In this document: piece by piece, positions 54,639-64,000 of the stretch | How positions within the stretch are numbered: the stretch's first letter is position 1 | How the letters are laid out: each line of letters opens with the position of its first letter | Assembly: GCF_024397975.1 (NCBI RefSeq) | Contig: NZ_CP073745.1 | Coordinates: 956,501 to 1,020,500, forward strand | Origin: Bacterioplanoides sp. SCSIO 12839 | GTDB taxonomy: Bacteria > Pseudomonadota > Gammaproteobacteria > Pseudomonadales > Oceanobacteraceae | Direction: 5' to 3' | DNA length: 64,000 nucleotides | Translations under genes and position numbers: made by a program | The notes under the pieces: generated by a model | Databases searched by the model: none | The model's input: only the letters and a program-made list of their open reading frames with translations | Told to the model about the DNA's origin: nothing

Positions 54639-55570
54639 TGAGCGCAACCGAATTAGGAAAAATTGCAGTATTAATGGGTGGTAATTCCGCTGAGCGCCCG
54701 ATATCACTGAACAGCGGTAATGCGGTTTTTCAGGCATTAAAACAAGCCGGACAGGACGTTACTGCGATTGATATTCAAGGGCATGCCATTGCTCAGCTAA
54801 CGGATGCTGAATTTGATATTGCCTTTATTGCTCTGCATGGCCGTGGCGGTGAAGACGGTACCATTCAGGGCGTACTGGAATGGTTGGATAAACCTTATAC
54901 CGGCAGTGGTGTGATGGCATCTGCGTTAGCGATGGATAAGTGGCGAACTAAATTAATCTGGCAGGCGGCCGATTTACCAACTCCGAAAGCTGTTCTGTTA
55001 AATGACCAGTGTGATTGGCAGGCGACTATTGAATTATTAAATCACAACGCAATTGTTAAACCGGCGCGTGAAGGTTCCAGTATTGGTATGCGTCGTGTTC
55101 ATACGGCGGAAGAATTAAAACAAAGCTTTGAATTTGCCAGTCGATACGATGCGATGGTTTTGGCTGAACAATGGGTGTCGGGTGCTGAGTTTACGGTTGC
55201 TATTGTGGGTGATAACGCATTACCTGCAATTCAATTAAAGACCAGTCATGAGTTTTATGACTATGACGCAAAATATCAGGCTAACGATACCCAATATTTA
55301 TTACCCTGTGGTTTAACCGAAGAAAAAGAAACGGAATTACAGCAACTGGCATTAAAGGCATTTGATCTTTTAGGGTGTGAAGGCTGGGGTCGCATCGATG
55401 TGATGCAAAATGGTGAAACCGGAGAATTCTGGTTATTGGAAGCCAATACCAGTCCGGGTATGACAGACCATAGCCTGGTACCAATGGCAGCTAAGGCAAC
55501 CGGATTGTCTTTTGCAGATTTGGTTATTAAATTGTTACAACAAGCTAAGTCCCGGGCAACTGAGGCTTAA
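54638..55570 (+). CDS. ddl: D-alanine:D-alanine ligase
   Basis: A 310-residue ATP-grasp enzyme that makes the D-Ala-D-Ala dipeptide used by MurF. KIAVLMGGNSAERPISLNSG, FIALHGRGGEDGTIQGVLEWL, VKPAREGSSIGM and the metal-binding LLEANTSPGMTDHSLVPMAA are typical. The length and position in the cluster fit the DdlB type. It is linked to murC and ftsQ by one-base overlaps. Confidence 0.96.
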   Translation: MSATELGKIAVLMGGNSAERPISLNSGNAVFQALKQAGQDVTAIDIQGHAIAQLTDAEFDIAFIALHGRGGEDGTIQGVLEWLDKPYTGSGVMASALAMDKWRTKLIWQAADLPTPKAVLLNDQCDWQATIELLNHNAIVKPAREGSSIGMRRVHTAEELKQSFEFASRYDAMVLAEQWVSGAEFTVAIVGDNALPAIQLKTSHEFYDYDAKYQANDTQYLLPCGLTEEKETELQQLALKAFDLLGCEGWGRIDVMQNGETGEFWLLEANTSPGMTDHSLVPMAAKATGLSFADLVIKLLQQAKSRATEA

Positions 55571-56325
55571 TGATGAAAAAAGGTGCATTAACAGGGGCAA
55601 CCCGGGTTGTGGAAAAACAACCACGACAGTGGCAGTTACCCAAAATTAATGTGTCTTGGGTCATGGTTCCACTTTTAATAACATTGTTGGGGCTGGGTGG
55701 CCGTTGGGTGTATCAGAGTTGGCCAATAAACAGTATTGAAGTGGAAGGGCAATTCAGCTTGTGGGAGCCAGATTTAATTGCCCAGCAATTAACCTGGTTA
55801 AAGCGTGAAAGTTTTTTTTCAGTCGATTTGCAGCAGGTTTATCAGCAGGTTGATGATTTGCCATTAATTGATGTGAAGCGGGTAAAAAAAGCCTGGCCAG
55901 GAACCATTGTGATTCATGTACATGAAGATATTCCAATGGCGATCTGGAATGGTGAAGAAATATTGACGGTGTCTGGCGATATTTTGCCGCGTCCGGCTTT
56001 TGTTCGTGGCGAAAAAATGGCACGTATGCGTGGTAGTTCTCAGTATGCTCATGAAGCCATGAGAAATTACCGTCGCTTGCATCAAATGTTAAAAAAAAGT
56101 CAGGTCAGTGTGGTTGAATTAGAAGTATCTGAGGTGGGTTCTATCTCAGTTTTATTATCCAACTCGTGGAAGGTCGAGTTTGGACGGCATTATTTTGAAG
56201 AAAGAATGAAGCGGCTGGATGGATTATTAAATACCTTGCCTGAAGAGCAGGTTGTCGCTGTTGATTTACGTTATGGCAAGGGGGCCGCAATAGAATGGCA
56301 CCCGGTTAAGGAGATGGATTCATGA
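55570..56325 (+). CDS. ftsQ: Cell division protein FtsQ
   Basis: A 251-residue bitopic membrane protein that bridges early and late divisome parts. A membrane helix (VSWVMVPLLITLLGLGGRWVY, about residues 29-49) is followed by a POTRA domain (INSIEVEGQFSLWEPDLIAQQLTWLKRESFFSVDLQQVYQQVDDLPLIDVKRVKKAWPGTIVIHVHEDIPMAIWN) and a beta domain. The start is ATGATG at 55570; the second ATG is equally possible. It overlaps ftsA by 4 bp. Confidence 0.95.
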   Translation: MMKKGALTGATRVVEKQPRQWQLPKINVSWVMVPLLITLLGLGGRWVYQSWPINSIEVEGQFSLWEPDLIAQQLTWLKRESFFSVDLQQVYQQVDDLPLIDVKRVKKAWPGTIVIHVHEDIPMAIWNGEEILTVSGDILPRPAFVRGEKMARMRGSSQYAHEAMRNYRRLHQMLKKSQVSVVELEVSEVGSISVLLSNSWKVEFGRHYFEERMKRLDGLLNTLPEEQVVAVDLRYGKGAAIEWHPVKEMDS

Positions 56326-57557
56326 ATCAGGTACAACAGAAAAATATGGTCGTTGGCCTGGATATCGGTACATCAAAAATTGTTGCTGTTGTTGGTGAAG
56401 TCAGTGAAGACGGTGCAATTGAAGTTGTGGGTTTAGGAACCAGTCCGAGCCATGGTTTGAAAAAAGGGGTCGTCGTTAATATTGACTCTACCGTGCAATC
56501 GATTAAACGCGCCGTTGAAGAAGCAGAGCTGATGGCAGGGTGCCGTATTCATTCGGTTCATGCCGGTATTGCAGGCAGTCATATTCAGTCGATGAATTCC
56601 CACGGTATTGTTGCGGTGCGCGATCGCGAAGTCACTCATATGGATATTGAGCGCGTAATTGATGCAGCTCAGGCCGTCGCTATTCCGCAAGACCAACGTA
56701 TTTTGCACGTTTTGCCACAAGAATACGTAGTCGATTTTCAGGAAGGAATCCGTGAGCCGGTTGGCATGTCAGGGGTGCGCCTGGAGGCAAAAGTTCATCT
56801 GGTTACCGGTGCGGTAAATGCGGCGCAGAATATTGAGCGCTGTATAGAGCGTTGTGAGCTGGAAGTCGATGATCTGGTGTTGGAACAATTAGCCTCCAGT
56901 TATTCGGTATTAACCGATGATGAACGCGAATTAGGCGTGTGTATGGTGGATATTGGTGGTGGTACCACGGATATTGCTATTTTTACCGAAGGCGCCATTC
57001 GCCACACTGCGGTAATTCCAATTGCCGGTGATCAGGTAACCAATGACATTGCGATGGCGTTGCGAACTCCAACTCAACATGCCGAAAAAATTAAAATTAA
57101 ATACGCGTGTGCTTTAACACAACTTGCCAAAGCGGACGAAACCATCAAGGTGCCGAGTGTTGGTGACAGGCCGCCGCGTGATTTATCACGACAAGCGCTG
57201 GCTGAAGTGGTTGAGCCGAGATATGACGAATTATTTACTTTAATTCAATCGGAATTGCGCCGCAGCGGATATGAAGATTTGGTTGCAGCGGGCATTGTTC
57301 TGACCGGCGGTACCGCCAAGATGGAAGGGGTGGTGGAATTGGCCGAAGAAATATTCCATATGCCGGTTCGTCTGGCACGTCCGCACAGTGTTTCCGGCTT
57401 ATCGGATGTGATTAATAATCCGATTTATTCGACCTCTGTTGGGTTGTTATTACACGCGGTAAAACAGCAGGAAAACCGGGCTTTACGACATCAGGGAAAA
57501 AATGATGAAAAATCGGCATTTTCCCGCATAAAAGATTGGATTAAAGGCAATTTTTAA
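56322..57557 (+). CDS. ftsA: Cell division protein FtsA
   Basis: A 411-residue actin-like protein that anchors FtsZ to the membrane. The ATP-binding motifs are VVGLDIGTSKIVAVVGE, MVDIGGGTTDIAIF and GIVLTGGTAKMEGVVELA. The C-terminal amphipathic membrane-targeting helix is SAFSRIKDWIKGNF. Length is near the E. coli norm. ftsZ follows after 37 bp with its own strong ribosome site. Confidence 0.97.
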   Translation: MNQVQQKNMVVGLDIGTSKIVAVVGEVSEDGAIEVVGLGTSPSHGLKKGVVVNIDSTVQSIKRAVEEAELMAGCRIHSVHAGIAGSHIQSMNSHGIVAVRDREVTHMDIERVIDAAQAVAIPQDQRILHVLPQEYVVDFQEGIREPVGMSGVRLEAKVHLVTGAVNAAQNIERCIERCELEVDDLVLEQLASSYSVLTDDERELGVCMVDIGGGTTDIAIFTEGAIRHTAVIPIAGDQVTNDIAMALRTPTQHAEKIKIKYACALTQLAKADETIKVPSVGDRPPRDLSRQALAEVVEPRYDELFTLIQSELRRSGYEDLVAAGIVLTGGTAKMEGVVELAEEIFHMPVRLARPHSVSGLSDVINNPIYSTSVGLLLHAVKQQENRALRHQGKNDEKSAFSRIKDWIKGNF

Positions 57558-57594
57558 GATTAAATATTAATCGCGCGCGGAAGGAGATAAAGCG

Positions 57595-58770
57595 ATGTCT
57601 CAACAAAGAGAAGGGGATATGTTCGAGCTAGCAGATGATTTACAACAAAATGCCGTGATTAAAGTGATCGGTGTTGGTGGTGGTGGCGGTAACGCTGTCC
57701 AGCATATGGTTGATGGCCACATTGATGGTGTCGATTTTATATGTGCCAATACAGATTCTCAGGCACTGCGTAATGTTGGCTCACGTTCCATTATTCAATT
57801 AGGTAATGGCCTGACCAAAGGTTTAGGTGCTGGTGCGAATCCGGAAGTTGGCCGACAGGCCGCTTTGGAAGATCGTGAACGAATTGCAGAAGCTCTGCAG
57901 GGCGCCGATATGGTGTTCATTACTGCAGGCATGGGTGGCGGCACCGGAACCGGTGGTGCACCTGTTGTTGCTGAAGTTGCCAAAGAAATGGGAATTCTTA
58001 CTGTAGCGGTTGTTACTAAGCCGTTCCCGTTTGAAGGTCGCAAGCGCATGACAATTGCAGACCAGGGCCTGAAGCAACTGGCTGAAAACGTAGATTCACT
58101 GATTACTATCCCGAATGAAAAACTGCTTTCTGTGATGGGAAGTGGCACGACATTGCTGGATGCTTTTAAAGAAGCAAACAATGTACTGCAGGGTGCTGTA
58201 CAGGGAATCGCTGATCTGATTACTCGCCCGGGTATGATCAATGTTGACTTCGCTGACGTTCGTACAGTGATGTCAGAGATGGGTCAGGCAATGATGGGTA
58301 CTGGCATTGCAAGCGGTGAGAACCGTGCGCGTGAAGCAGCTGAAAAAGCAATTGGTAGCCCATTATTAGAAGATATCGATTTACAGGGTGCTCGTGGCAT
58401 TCTTGTTAATGTTACCGCAGGCTTTGACTTGTCACTGGGTGAGTTCAGTGAAGTTGGCGGTGTCATTGAAGAATTTGCTTCTGATAATGCCACGGTTGTT
58501 GTTGGTACGGTAATGGATCCGGAAATGTCGGACGAGTTACGCGTCACTGTTGTTGCAACGGGTTTAGGTCAGGCTCAGGCCGAAGAAGCTCCAGTGCCTG
58601 CAGAAACCAAAGTTGTGGTTGATAACACGGTGAAAGCTGAAGTTCAGGAACGCCCGGTTGCCGGTGTTGCTGCTGAAGGCTCTGCTGTTCCAAAGGCAGA
58701 CCCAAACAGTGACCTGAATTACGACAGCATCATGGATATCCCTACCTTCTTACGCCGTCAGGCCGATTGA
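57595..58770 (+). CDS. ftsZ: Cell division protein FtsZ
   Basis: A 391-residue tubulin-like GTPase that forms the division ring. The tubulin signature is [20 protein letters not shown], and [17 protein letters not shown] begins the GTPase fold. The disordered linker near residues 320-375 ends in the C-terminal peptide [11 protein letters not shown] that binds FtsA and ZipA. An AAGGAG site before ATG predicts strong translation. Confidence 0.98.
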   Translation: MSQQREGDMFELADDLQQNAVIKVIGVGGGGGNAVQHMVDGHIDGVDFICANTDSQALRNVGSRSIIQLGNGLTKGLGAGANPEVGRQAALEDRERIAEALQGADMVFITAGMGGGTGTGGAPVVAEVAKEMGILTVAVVTKPFPFEGRKRMTIADQGLKQLAENVDSLITIPNEKLLSVMGSGTTLLDAFKEANNVLQGAVQGIADLITRPGMINVDFADVRTVMSEMGQAMMGTGIASGENRAREAAEKAIGSPLLEDIDLQGARGILVNVTAGFDLSLGEFSEVGGVIEEFASDNATVVVGTVMDPEMSDELRVTVVATGLGQAQAEEAPVPAETKVVVDNTVKAEVQERPVAGVAAEGSAVPKADPNSDLNYDSIMDIPTFLRRQAD

Positions 58771-58785
58771 GCCAATTATGTAGCG

Positions 58786-58829
58786 AATTGCAAACCACCT
58801 CTGGCAGGTTTGCAATTTGCTGTTATAAT
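58786..58829 (+). promoter_or_regulatory. Overlapping hairpin and lpxC promoter
   Basis: AATTGCAAACC (58786-58796) pairs with GGTTTGCAATT (58807-58817), an 11-bp stem shortly after ftsZ. CTGGCA (58801-58806, in the loop) and TATAAT (58824-58829) form a sigma-70 promoter with a 17-bp spacer. The hairpin that could end or stabilise the ftsZ transcript thus overlaps the -35 region of an lpxC promoter. Confidence 0.65.
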
Positions 58830-58882
58830 CCCGGCATCTAAAATTTGGTTAAAAAACGCCCAAGATTGGCAGGAATGTCTCT

Positions 58883-59791
58883 ATGATTCAGCAACGTACA
58901 CTTAAAAATACAATCCGCGCGACTGGCGTAGGCTTGCATTCAGGAGAGAAAGTCTACCTGAAGCTGAAGCCTGCACCGGTTAACAGCGGTATTGTATTTC
59001 GTCGTGTTGACCTGGATCCGGTTGTAGATATTCCGGCAAATGCTCTGAGTGTGGGTGAAACAACCTTATCTACCACGCTGGTAAAAGACCATGCGAAGGT
59101 TGATACCGTTGAACACCTGTTATCCGCAATGGCCGGATTGGGCATTGATAATGCCATTGTTGAATTGAGTGCTCAGGAAGTGCCGATCATGGACGGCAGT
59201 TCAGGTCCGTTTGTATTTCTGATTCAATCAGCAGGTCTTGCTGAACAAGACGCTCCAAAGCGTTTTATCCGTATCAAGCGCAAGGTTGAAGTTCGTGACG
59301 GTGATAAAGTGGCTAGCTTTATTCCTTACGAAGGCTTTAAAGTCAGCTTTGAAATCGACTTCGATCATCCTGTGTTAAAGCAGAGCGTTCAGAAAGCCAG
59401 CCTGGACTTTTCTTCAACATCTTACGTTAAAGAAGTCAGCCGTGCTCGTACCTTTGGTTTTACTAAAGATATCGAATATATGCGTTCTAAGAACCTGGCT
59501 CTGGGTGGCAGCGTTAAAAACGCCATTGTTGTAGATGACTACCGTGTTGTTAATGAAGATGGTCTGCGTTACGACGATGAATTCGTGAAACACAAGATTC
59601 TTGATGCTGTTGGCGATTTGTATTTACTGGGGCACAGCCTGATTGGTGAATACGTTGGCTATAAGTCAGGTCATGGTCTGAACAATTTATTGCTGCGCGA
59701 ACTGCTTCAGCAAGAAGATGCTTGGGAATTTGTAGAGTTTGCTGAAGAAGGTGCTCCAATTTCTTATATGCGTCCTGCCGCAGCCGGCTAA
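58883..59791 (+). CDS. lpxC: UDP-3-O-acyl-N-acetylglucosamine deacetylase
   Basis: A 302-residue zinc enzyme, the committed step of lipid A synthesis. [24 protein letters not shown] starts the family; the zinc ligands are in [16 protein letters not shown] and [22 protein letters not shown]. The [11 protein letters not shown] segment follows. Presence confirms a Gram-negative outer membrane. It has its own promoter, so it is at least partly independent of the dcw transcript. Confidence 0.98.
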   Translation: MIQQRTLKNTIRATGVGLHSGEKVYLKLKPAPVNSGIVFRRVDLDPVVDIPANALSVGETTLSTTLVKDHAKVDTVEHLLSAMAGLGIDNAIVELSAQEVPIMDGSSGPFVFLIQSAGLAEQDAPKRFIRIKRKVEVRDGDKVASFIPYEGFKVSFEIDFDHPVLKQSVQKASLDFSSTSYVKEVSRARTFGFTKDIEYMRSKNLALGGSVKNAIVVDDYRVVNEDGLRYDDEFVKHKILDAVGDLYLLGHSLIGEYVGYKSGHGLNNLLLRELLQQEDAWEFVEFAEEGAPISYMRPAAAG

Positions 59792-59835
59792 AATATGATT
59801 TACTAACTGATACAGGATTTTCATGGAGAATCCGC

Positions 59836-59870
59836 ACACAAGGGCCATACTTAGATGGCCTTTGTTGTGT
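59836..59870 (+). terminator. Hairpin after lpxC
   Basis: GGCCAT (59843-59848) pairs with ATGGCC (59855-59860), extended by ACACAA (59836-59841) with TTGTGT (59865-59870). Only a short T stretch follows. It likely marks the end of the lpxC transcript. Confidence 0.6.
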
Positions 59871-59929
59871 TTGCAGCAGAGCTTTTTGTTTTAACGCTGC
59901 TACTTCTGTAGTTGGGAAGCCTAAGATTT

Positions 59930-60880
59930 ATGAACATTATCATCGTTGGTCGTCGTCACGGAGAGTCCAAAACCTATACGCTTGGCAGTACTGCTAAGGC
60001 GGTTATGGTTGGTTTTCTGTTTGCGTTGCCGTTTGCGATGGGGGCTTCTGGCTATTGGTTAGCCGAGCGTTTAGCGGATGAAGGTATTTTTGATTTAAAT
60101 GCCGCTAAAGCATGGGAACGAGACCTGGACATGCAGCGCCAGGAGTTACAGCAAATCCGTAAGCAAACCGATCAGGAGCTGGAAGCTCTGACGCTTAAAC
60201 TGGCAGAATTACAAGGTAAGCTGTTGCGTCTGGACGCTCTGGGTGAGCGTTTGGTTGATGTCTCCGATTTGCACGCCGAAGAATTCGACTTCTCCGCATT
60301 ACCTGCCGTTGGTGGCCCGGATATTACCAATACCAATCTCATGGCAGGCTTAGGTGAAGCTTATCATTCTCCTGAAATCAGTCAGGTTCTTGATGAGCTG
60401 GCTGAACGAATCGATAGCCGTGAGCAGCAGCTGGAAGTCTTAGATGATCTGATGTCAGCAAACAAGCTGAGTTCAGATACCTTTGTCGCTGGCCGTCCGA
60501 TTACTAAAGGCTGGATGTCTTCTCGTTATGGCAAGCGTACCGATCCATTTACCGGTCGTTTGGCTTGGCATGCGGGTGTCGACTTTGCGGGTAAAATGGG
60601 CGCTGATATCGTTTCGGTCGCTTCGGGCGTTGTAACCTGGTCTGGCCCGCGTTATGGCTATGGCAAGCTGGTTGAAGTCAATCATGGCAATGGCTACAAG
60701 ACGCGCTATGCCCACTGTAAAGAGTTAAAAGTGAACGTGGGTGACGTTGTTCGCAAAGGCGATACCATCGCATTAATGGGCAGCAGCGGTCGTTCCACTG
60801 GACCTCATGTTCACTTTGAAGTGTATAAAAACGGTCGCACTGTCGATCCTGCCGCTTATATTCATCGCAAGCCGCGATAA
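59930..60880 (+). CDS. M23-family peptidoglycan endopeptidase (LytM-like)
   Basis: A 316-residue membrane-anchored protein. An N-terminal membrane helix (AVMVGFLFALPFAMGASGYWLA, about residues 25-46) and a coiled coil (about 60-105) precede a C-terminal M23 domain (about 205-310). The metal ligands are visible in WHAGVDFAGKMGADIVS and TGPHVHFEVYKNGRTVDPAAYI, with YAHC between, so the peptidase looks active rather than degenerate as in NlpD or EnvC. The ATG at 59930 is chosen over TTG at 59912. It lies where secM sits in E. coli, upstream of secA. Confidence 0.9.
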   Translation: MNIIIVGRRHGESKTYTLGSTAKAVMVGFLFALPFAMGASGYWLAERLADEGIFDLNAAKAWERDLDMQRQELQQIRKQTDQELEALTLKLAELQGKLLRLDALGERLVDVSDLHAEEFDFSALPAVGGPDITNTNLMAGLGEAYHSPEISQVLDELAERIDSREQQLEVLDDLMSANKLSSDTFVAGRPITKGWMSSRYGKRTDPFTGRLAWHAGVDFAGKMGADIVSVASGVVTWSGPRYGYGKLVEVNHGNGYKTRYAHCKELKVNVGDVVRKGDTIALMGSSGRSTGPHVHFEVYKNGRTVDPAAYIHRKPR

Positions 60881-60995
60881 TTTCTTCTGCTCAATACGCT
60901 TGTCATTATTCTGGGTTATAAGTAGCCTGTAGCACAATTGTGTTATAACGCCAGGCCCAGCGCCGCTTTATTTAGTTTCGGATAATCATAAAACC

Positions 60996-63737
60996 ATGAT
61001 CGGTAATCTTTTTCGTAAGATCTTCGGCAGTAAAAACAGCCGTGAACTTAAACGTATGGGCAAAATTGTTGCTCAGATCAATGCTCTGGAAGAAGGCCTG
61101 AAGGCACTTTCAGATGATGAATTAAAAGCCAAAACTGCAGAATTCAAGCAACGTATCGAAGCCGGTGAAGCGCTGGATAAGTTATTGCCGGAAGCCTTTG
61201 CGGTTTGTCGTGAAGCCAGTGTGCGTGTGATGGAGATGCGCCACTTTGATGTGCAAATGATCGGTGGTATCACCTTGCATGAAGGCCGCATTGCTGAAAT
61301 GCGTACCGGTGAAGGTAAAACTCTGGTCGCAACATTACCCAGCTATTTGAATGCCCTGACAGGTGAAGGTGTTCATGTCGTTACTGTGAATGATTACCTG
61401 GCTCGCCGTGATGCCGAGTGGAATCGTCCTCTGTTTGAATTTTTGGGTATGTCTGTAGGCATCGTTGTGCCTGGCCAGAACCCGATTGAAAAACGTGAGC
61501 AGTATCAGGCCGATGTTGTATATGGTACGAATAATGAATTCGGTTTCGATTACCTGCGCGACAACATGGCGTTTTCTCTTGCCGACAAGGCTCAGCGCAA
61601 ACTGAACTTTGCGATTGTCGACGAAGTTGACTCGATCCTGATTGATGAGGCACGTACACCGTTGATTATTTCAGGGCCTGCTGAAGACAGCTCTGAGATG
61701 TATCGCGCCATTAATGAATTGGTTCCGAAGCTGGAAAAAGGTGAAGAAGTTGAAGAGGGCAGTGAAGCTGTCGCTTCTGGCCACTTTATTGTTGATGAGA
61801 AGCAACGTTCGATTGAGCTGACCGAAGAAGGCCATGAATTTGTTGAAGAATTATTGACCGAAGCGGGCATTTTGAAAGAAGGTGAAAGCCTGTACGCGGC
61901 GACCAATCTGAATTTGTTGCACCATGTCCACGCGGCCTTAAAAGCACATGCGGTTTATCAGAAGAACGTCGACTATATTGTTCAGCAAGGTCAGATTGTA
62001 ATCGTTGATGAACACACCGGCCGTACCATGCCGGGTCGTCGCTGGAGTGAAGGTCTGCACCAAGCGGTTGAAGCTAAAGAAGGTGTTCAGATCCAGGCCG
62101 AGAGCCAAACACTGGCTTCGACGACTTTCCAGAACTACTTCCGCTTATATAACAAACTGGGCGGCATGACGGGTACCGCTGATACCGAAGCCTTTGAATT
62201 TCATCAAATCTATGCGTTGGATGTTGTGGTTATTCCAACCAATAAGCCGATTCAGCGTATCGACTATAACGATGTTATTTATGCCACTCAGCGTGAAAAA
62301 TACGATGCGGTTGTGGAAGAAATTCGTGAAGTGATTGCACAACAACGTCCTGTTTTGGTGGGTACCGCGTCGATTGAATCATCTGAATATATCTCTCAGG
62401 TACTGCAAAAAGCGAAAGTGCCTCACAATGTATTAAACGCGAAAGAAAATGCTCGTGAAGCTGAGATCATTGCTCAGGCCGGTCGTCCGGGAGCGGTGAC
62501 CATTGCGACCAATATGGCAGGCCGTGGTACCGATATTATGTTGGGTGGTAACTGGGAAGCTGAAGTTGCTGAGCTGAACGAGCCATCACAACAACAGATC
62601 GATCAGATCCGTTCGGAGTGGCAGGTTCGTCATGATGGTATTTTAGAAGCCGGTGGTTTGCATATCATTGGTACCGAACGCCATGAATCGCGTCGTATTG
62701 ATAACCAGCTACGTGGTCGTTCTGGTCGTCAGGGTGATGCCGGTTCAACGCGTTTCTTCCTGTCGCTGGAAGACAGCCTGATGCGTATCTTTATGTCTGA
62801 GCGCATGCGCGGCATGATGCAGGCACTGGGCATGAAGGACGGTGAGTCGATCGAACATAAGATGGTCACCAATGCCGTCGAAAAAGCTCAGCGCAAAGTG
62901 GAAGGCCGTAACTTCGATATTCGTAAGCAGCTGCTGGAGTACGATGATGTCGCAAACGATCAGCGCCGTGTTGTTTACGAGCAACGTAATGACCTGATGG
63001 CGATGGAAGATATTTCGGGTGTGATCGCTAATATCCGTCAGGATGTTGTGGCAGATGCTATCGATAGCTATATTCCGCCTCAAAGTCTCTCCGAGCAATG
63101 GGATATCGCTGGTCTTGAGGCACACCTGAAAGCGGAGTTTGATATTGAACTGCCGGTTCAGCAGTGGCTGGATACAGAAGAAAAACTGTATGAAGAGCCG
63201 CTACGAGAACGTATTCTGGAAAGCATCCAGAAAGCGTACGAAGATAAAGAAGCGGCGGTGGGTGCTGGCCCAATTCGTATGTTCGAGAAGCAGGTGATGC
63301 TGCAGATTCTTGATAACCTATGGAAAGAGCATCTGGCAACTATGGATCATCTGCGTCAGGGGATTCACCTGCGTGGCTATGGTCAGAAAAACCCTAAGCA
63401 GGAATATAAACGTGAATCTTTCACTCTGTTCCAGGAACTGCTGAAAAATATTAAACACGAAACCATCCGTATTTTATCTCATGTGAAAGTGCGTGAAGAA
63501 GAGGAGGTTCGTGAAATGGAAGAGCAACGTCGTGCTCAGGCTGAAGCGCAAGCGCAACAGGCGAATTATCAGCATGACGAAGCAGCTTCAGCCATTACCG
63601 GCGAAAAGCCTCAGGAAAAGGCTGAAGAGGAAACGGCACAACCGTTTACGCGTGATGGGCAAAAGGTTGGCCGTAATGACCCATGTCCATGTGGCTCTGG
63701 TAAAAAATACAAACATTGTTGCGGCAAGCTGAATTAA
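60996..63737 (+). CDS. secA: Preprotein translocase ATPase SecA
   Basis: A 913-residue motor that drives proteins through SecYEG. Walker A is [12 protein letters not shown], Walker B is [13 protein letters not shown], and helicase motif VI contains [15 protein letters not shown]. The preprotein cross-linking and scaffold domains are complete. The C-terminus holds the zinc motif [13 protein letters not shown], which binds SecB. Length is within the family range. Confidence 0.98.
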   Translation: MIGNLFRKIFGSKNSRELKRMGKIVAQINALEEGLKALSDDELKAKTAEFKQRIEAGEALDKLLPEAFAVCREASVRVMEMRHFDVQMIGGITLHEGRIAEMRTGEGKTLVATLPSYLNALTGEGVHVVTVNDYLARRDAEWNRPLFEFLGMSVGIVVPGQNPIEKREQYQADVVYGTNNEFGFDYLRDNMAFSLADKAQRKLNFAIVDEVDSILIDEARTPLIISGPAEDSSEMYRAINELVPKLEKGEEVEEGSEAVASGHFIVDEKQRSIELTEEGHEFVEELLTEAGILKEGESLYAATNLNLLHHVHAALKAHAVYQKNVDYIVQQGQIVIVDEHTGRTMPGRRWSEGLHQAVEAKEGVQIQAESQTLASTTFQNYFRLYNKLGGMTGTADTEAFEFHQIYALDVVVIPTNKPIQRIDYNDVIYATQREKYDAVVEEIREVIAQQRPVLVGTASIESSEYISQVLQKAKVPHNVLNAKENAREAEIIAQAGRPGAVTIATNMAGRGTDIMLGGNWEAEVAELNEPSQQQIDQIRSEWQVRHDGILEAGGLHIIGTERHESRRIDNQLRGRSGRQGDAGSTRFFLSLEDSLMRIFMSERMRGMMQALGMKDGESIEHKMVTNAVEKAQRKVEGRNFDIRKQLLEYDDVANDQRRVVYEQRNDLMAMEDISGVIANIRQDVVADAIDSYIPPQSLSEQWDIAGLEAHLKAEFDIELPVQQWLDTEEKLYEEPLRERILESIQKAYEDKEAAVGAGPIRMFEKQVMLQILDNLWKEHLATMDHLRQGIHLRGYGQKNPKQEYKRESFTLFQELLKNIKHETIRILSHVKVREEEEVREMEEQRRAQAEAQAQQANYQHDEAASAITGEKPQEKAEEETAQPFTRDGQKVGRNDPCPCGSGKKYKHCCGKLN

Positions 63738-63781
63738 GGTTCCTGAGTCTGTTAATAGACTTTAATGCAAACAGTGTTTGA

Positions 63782-63815
63782 AAATATGCAGCCGATTGGC
63801 TGCATATTTGTTTTT
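63782..63815 (+). terminator. Intrinsic terminator after secA
   Basis: AAATATGCAGCC (63782-63793) pairs perfectly with GGCTGCATATTT (63798-63809) around a GATT loop, followed by GTTTTT. Confidence 0.85.
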
Positions 63816-63831
63816 AATATAGACAGAATAT

Positions 63832-63930
63832 CGCTATTGATATTTTTCTCTCGCCGCTCAGAAGCGACATCCCTGTCGCTGCTGAGCTAACGCAACATCC
63901 ATGTTGCTGCTGCGAAAAACATCAATACCG
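63832..63930 (+). repeat. Structured intergenic repeat, copy 2 (twin hairpin element)
   Basis: A 99-bp element with outer arms at 63832-63848 and 63914-63930 (15 of 17 complementary). Inside are hairpin GCGACA-TCCC-TGTCGC (63864-63879) enclosed by a GCTCA/TGAGC stem, and hairpin GCAACA-TCCA-TGTTGC (63892-63907) followed by TGCT. It is the plus-strand counterpart of the element at 29126-29218, with compensatory differences in the stems. Confidence 0.85.
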
Positions 63931-63977
63931 CTATTCTTTGCGTTAACGAAAAAACGCATCGAAAAGAAGAGATAAAA

Positions 63978-64000
63978 ATGGCTGTTAATTTCGAAGTATT
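63978..64000 (+). CDS. Start of a gene cut by the window edge
   Basis: An ATG at 63978 after a GAAGAGA site opens the frame MAVNFEV. In Pseudomonas and relatives argJ (glutamate N-acetyltransferase) follows secA and also begins MAV, so argJ is the likely identity, but seven residues are not enough to prove it. Confidence 0.4.

Noticed and set aside
59912-60880. SecM-type secretion monitor upstream of secA
   Set aside because: The gene in that position is an M23 peptidase with metal ligands and lacks the SecM arrest sequence.

Overview
The window is a 64 kb stretch of a gammaproteobacterial chromosome. The gene set and order suggest a marine Oceanospirillales-like bacterium: trpEGDC in one block, gcvT-gcvH-gcvP, a bioFHCD block divergent from bioA, a complete mraZ-to-lpxC division and cell-wall cluster followed by an M23 peptidase and secA, and a NorR/NnrS pair. 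This placement is inferred from gene content and protein character only.

Layout. 1-2485: the 3' end of an acyl-CoA dehydrogenase gene, a ribosome-hibernation factor, an OGFr-like protein and a HAD hydrolase. 2513-6733: the trp operon, preceded by a candidate leader peptide and attenuator. 6849-8396: a small membrane protein, a BLUF blue-light sensor and a YefM/YoeB toxin-antitoxin pair. 8457-12050: an accessory, AT-rich island holding a retron: an msr-msd ncRNA, a terminator-like hairpin, a reverse transcriptase, a PtuA-like ATPase and a PtuB-like HNH nuclease. 12081-16681: the glycine cleavage system on the minus strand. 16997-21995: a TetR regulator divergent from an RND efflux adaptor and pump. 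22008-24437: a 16-bp tandem repeat and two convergent LuxR-type regulators. 24581-28276: a lipoprotein, a TonB-like protein, a 2-Cys peroxiredoxin and a double cyclic-nucleotide-binding/rhodanese protein. 28359-33484: biotin synthesis. 33534-41363: a YfaP/DUF2135-type lipoprotein, an unrecognised protein, NorR/NnrS, a beta-propeller protein and a voltage-gated channel. 41730-63737: the mra/dcw cluster through secA. The last 23 bases open a further gene, possibly argJ.

How the parts work together. The retron operon is the strongest candidate for a special system. Its RT (YADD, VTG and NAxxH motifs), a 143-nt ncRNA with matching a1/a2 ends and a long msd hairpin, and the Septu-like ATPase and HNH effectors match type I-A (Ec78/Eco7-like) anti-phage retrons. 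A strong terminator-like hairpin between the ncRNA and the RT gene could set the ratio of ncRNA to protein. The second main observation is a pair of about 95-bp structured intergenic elements (29126-29218 on the minus strand, 63832-63930 on the plus strand). They share two hairpins with CATCC loops and show compensatory base changes, and one lies inside the bio operon. Other regulatory features read directly from sequence are the trp attenuator candidate, NorR sites with a sigma-54 promoter before nnrS, MraZ boxes at 10-bp spacing, a BirA-like operator between bioF and bioA, TGTACA motifs before yefM, and a terminator-like hairpin inside ftsI.
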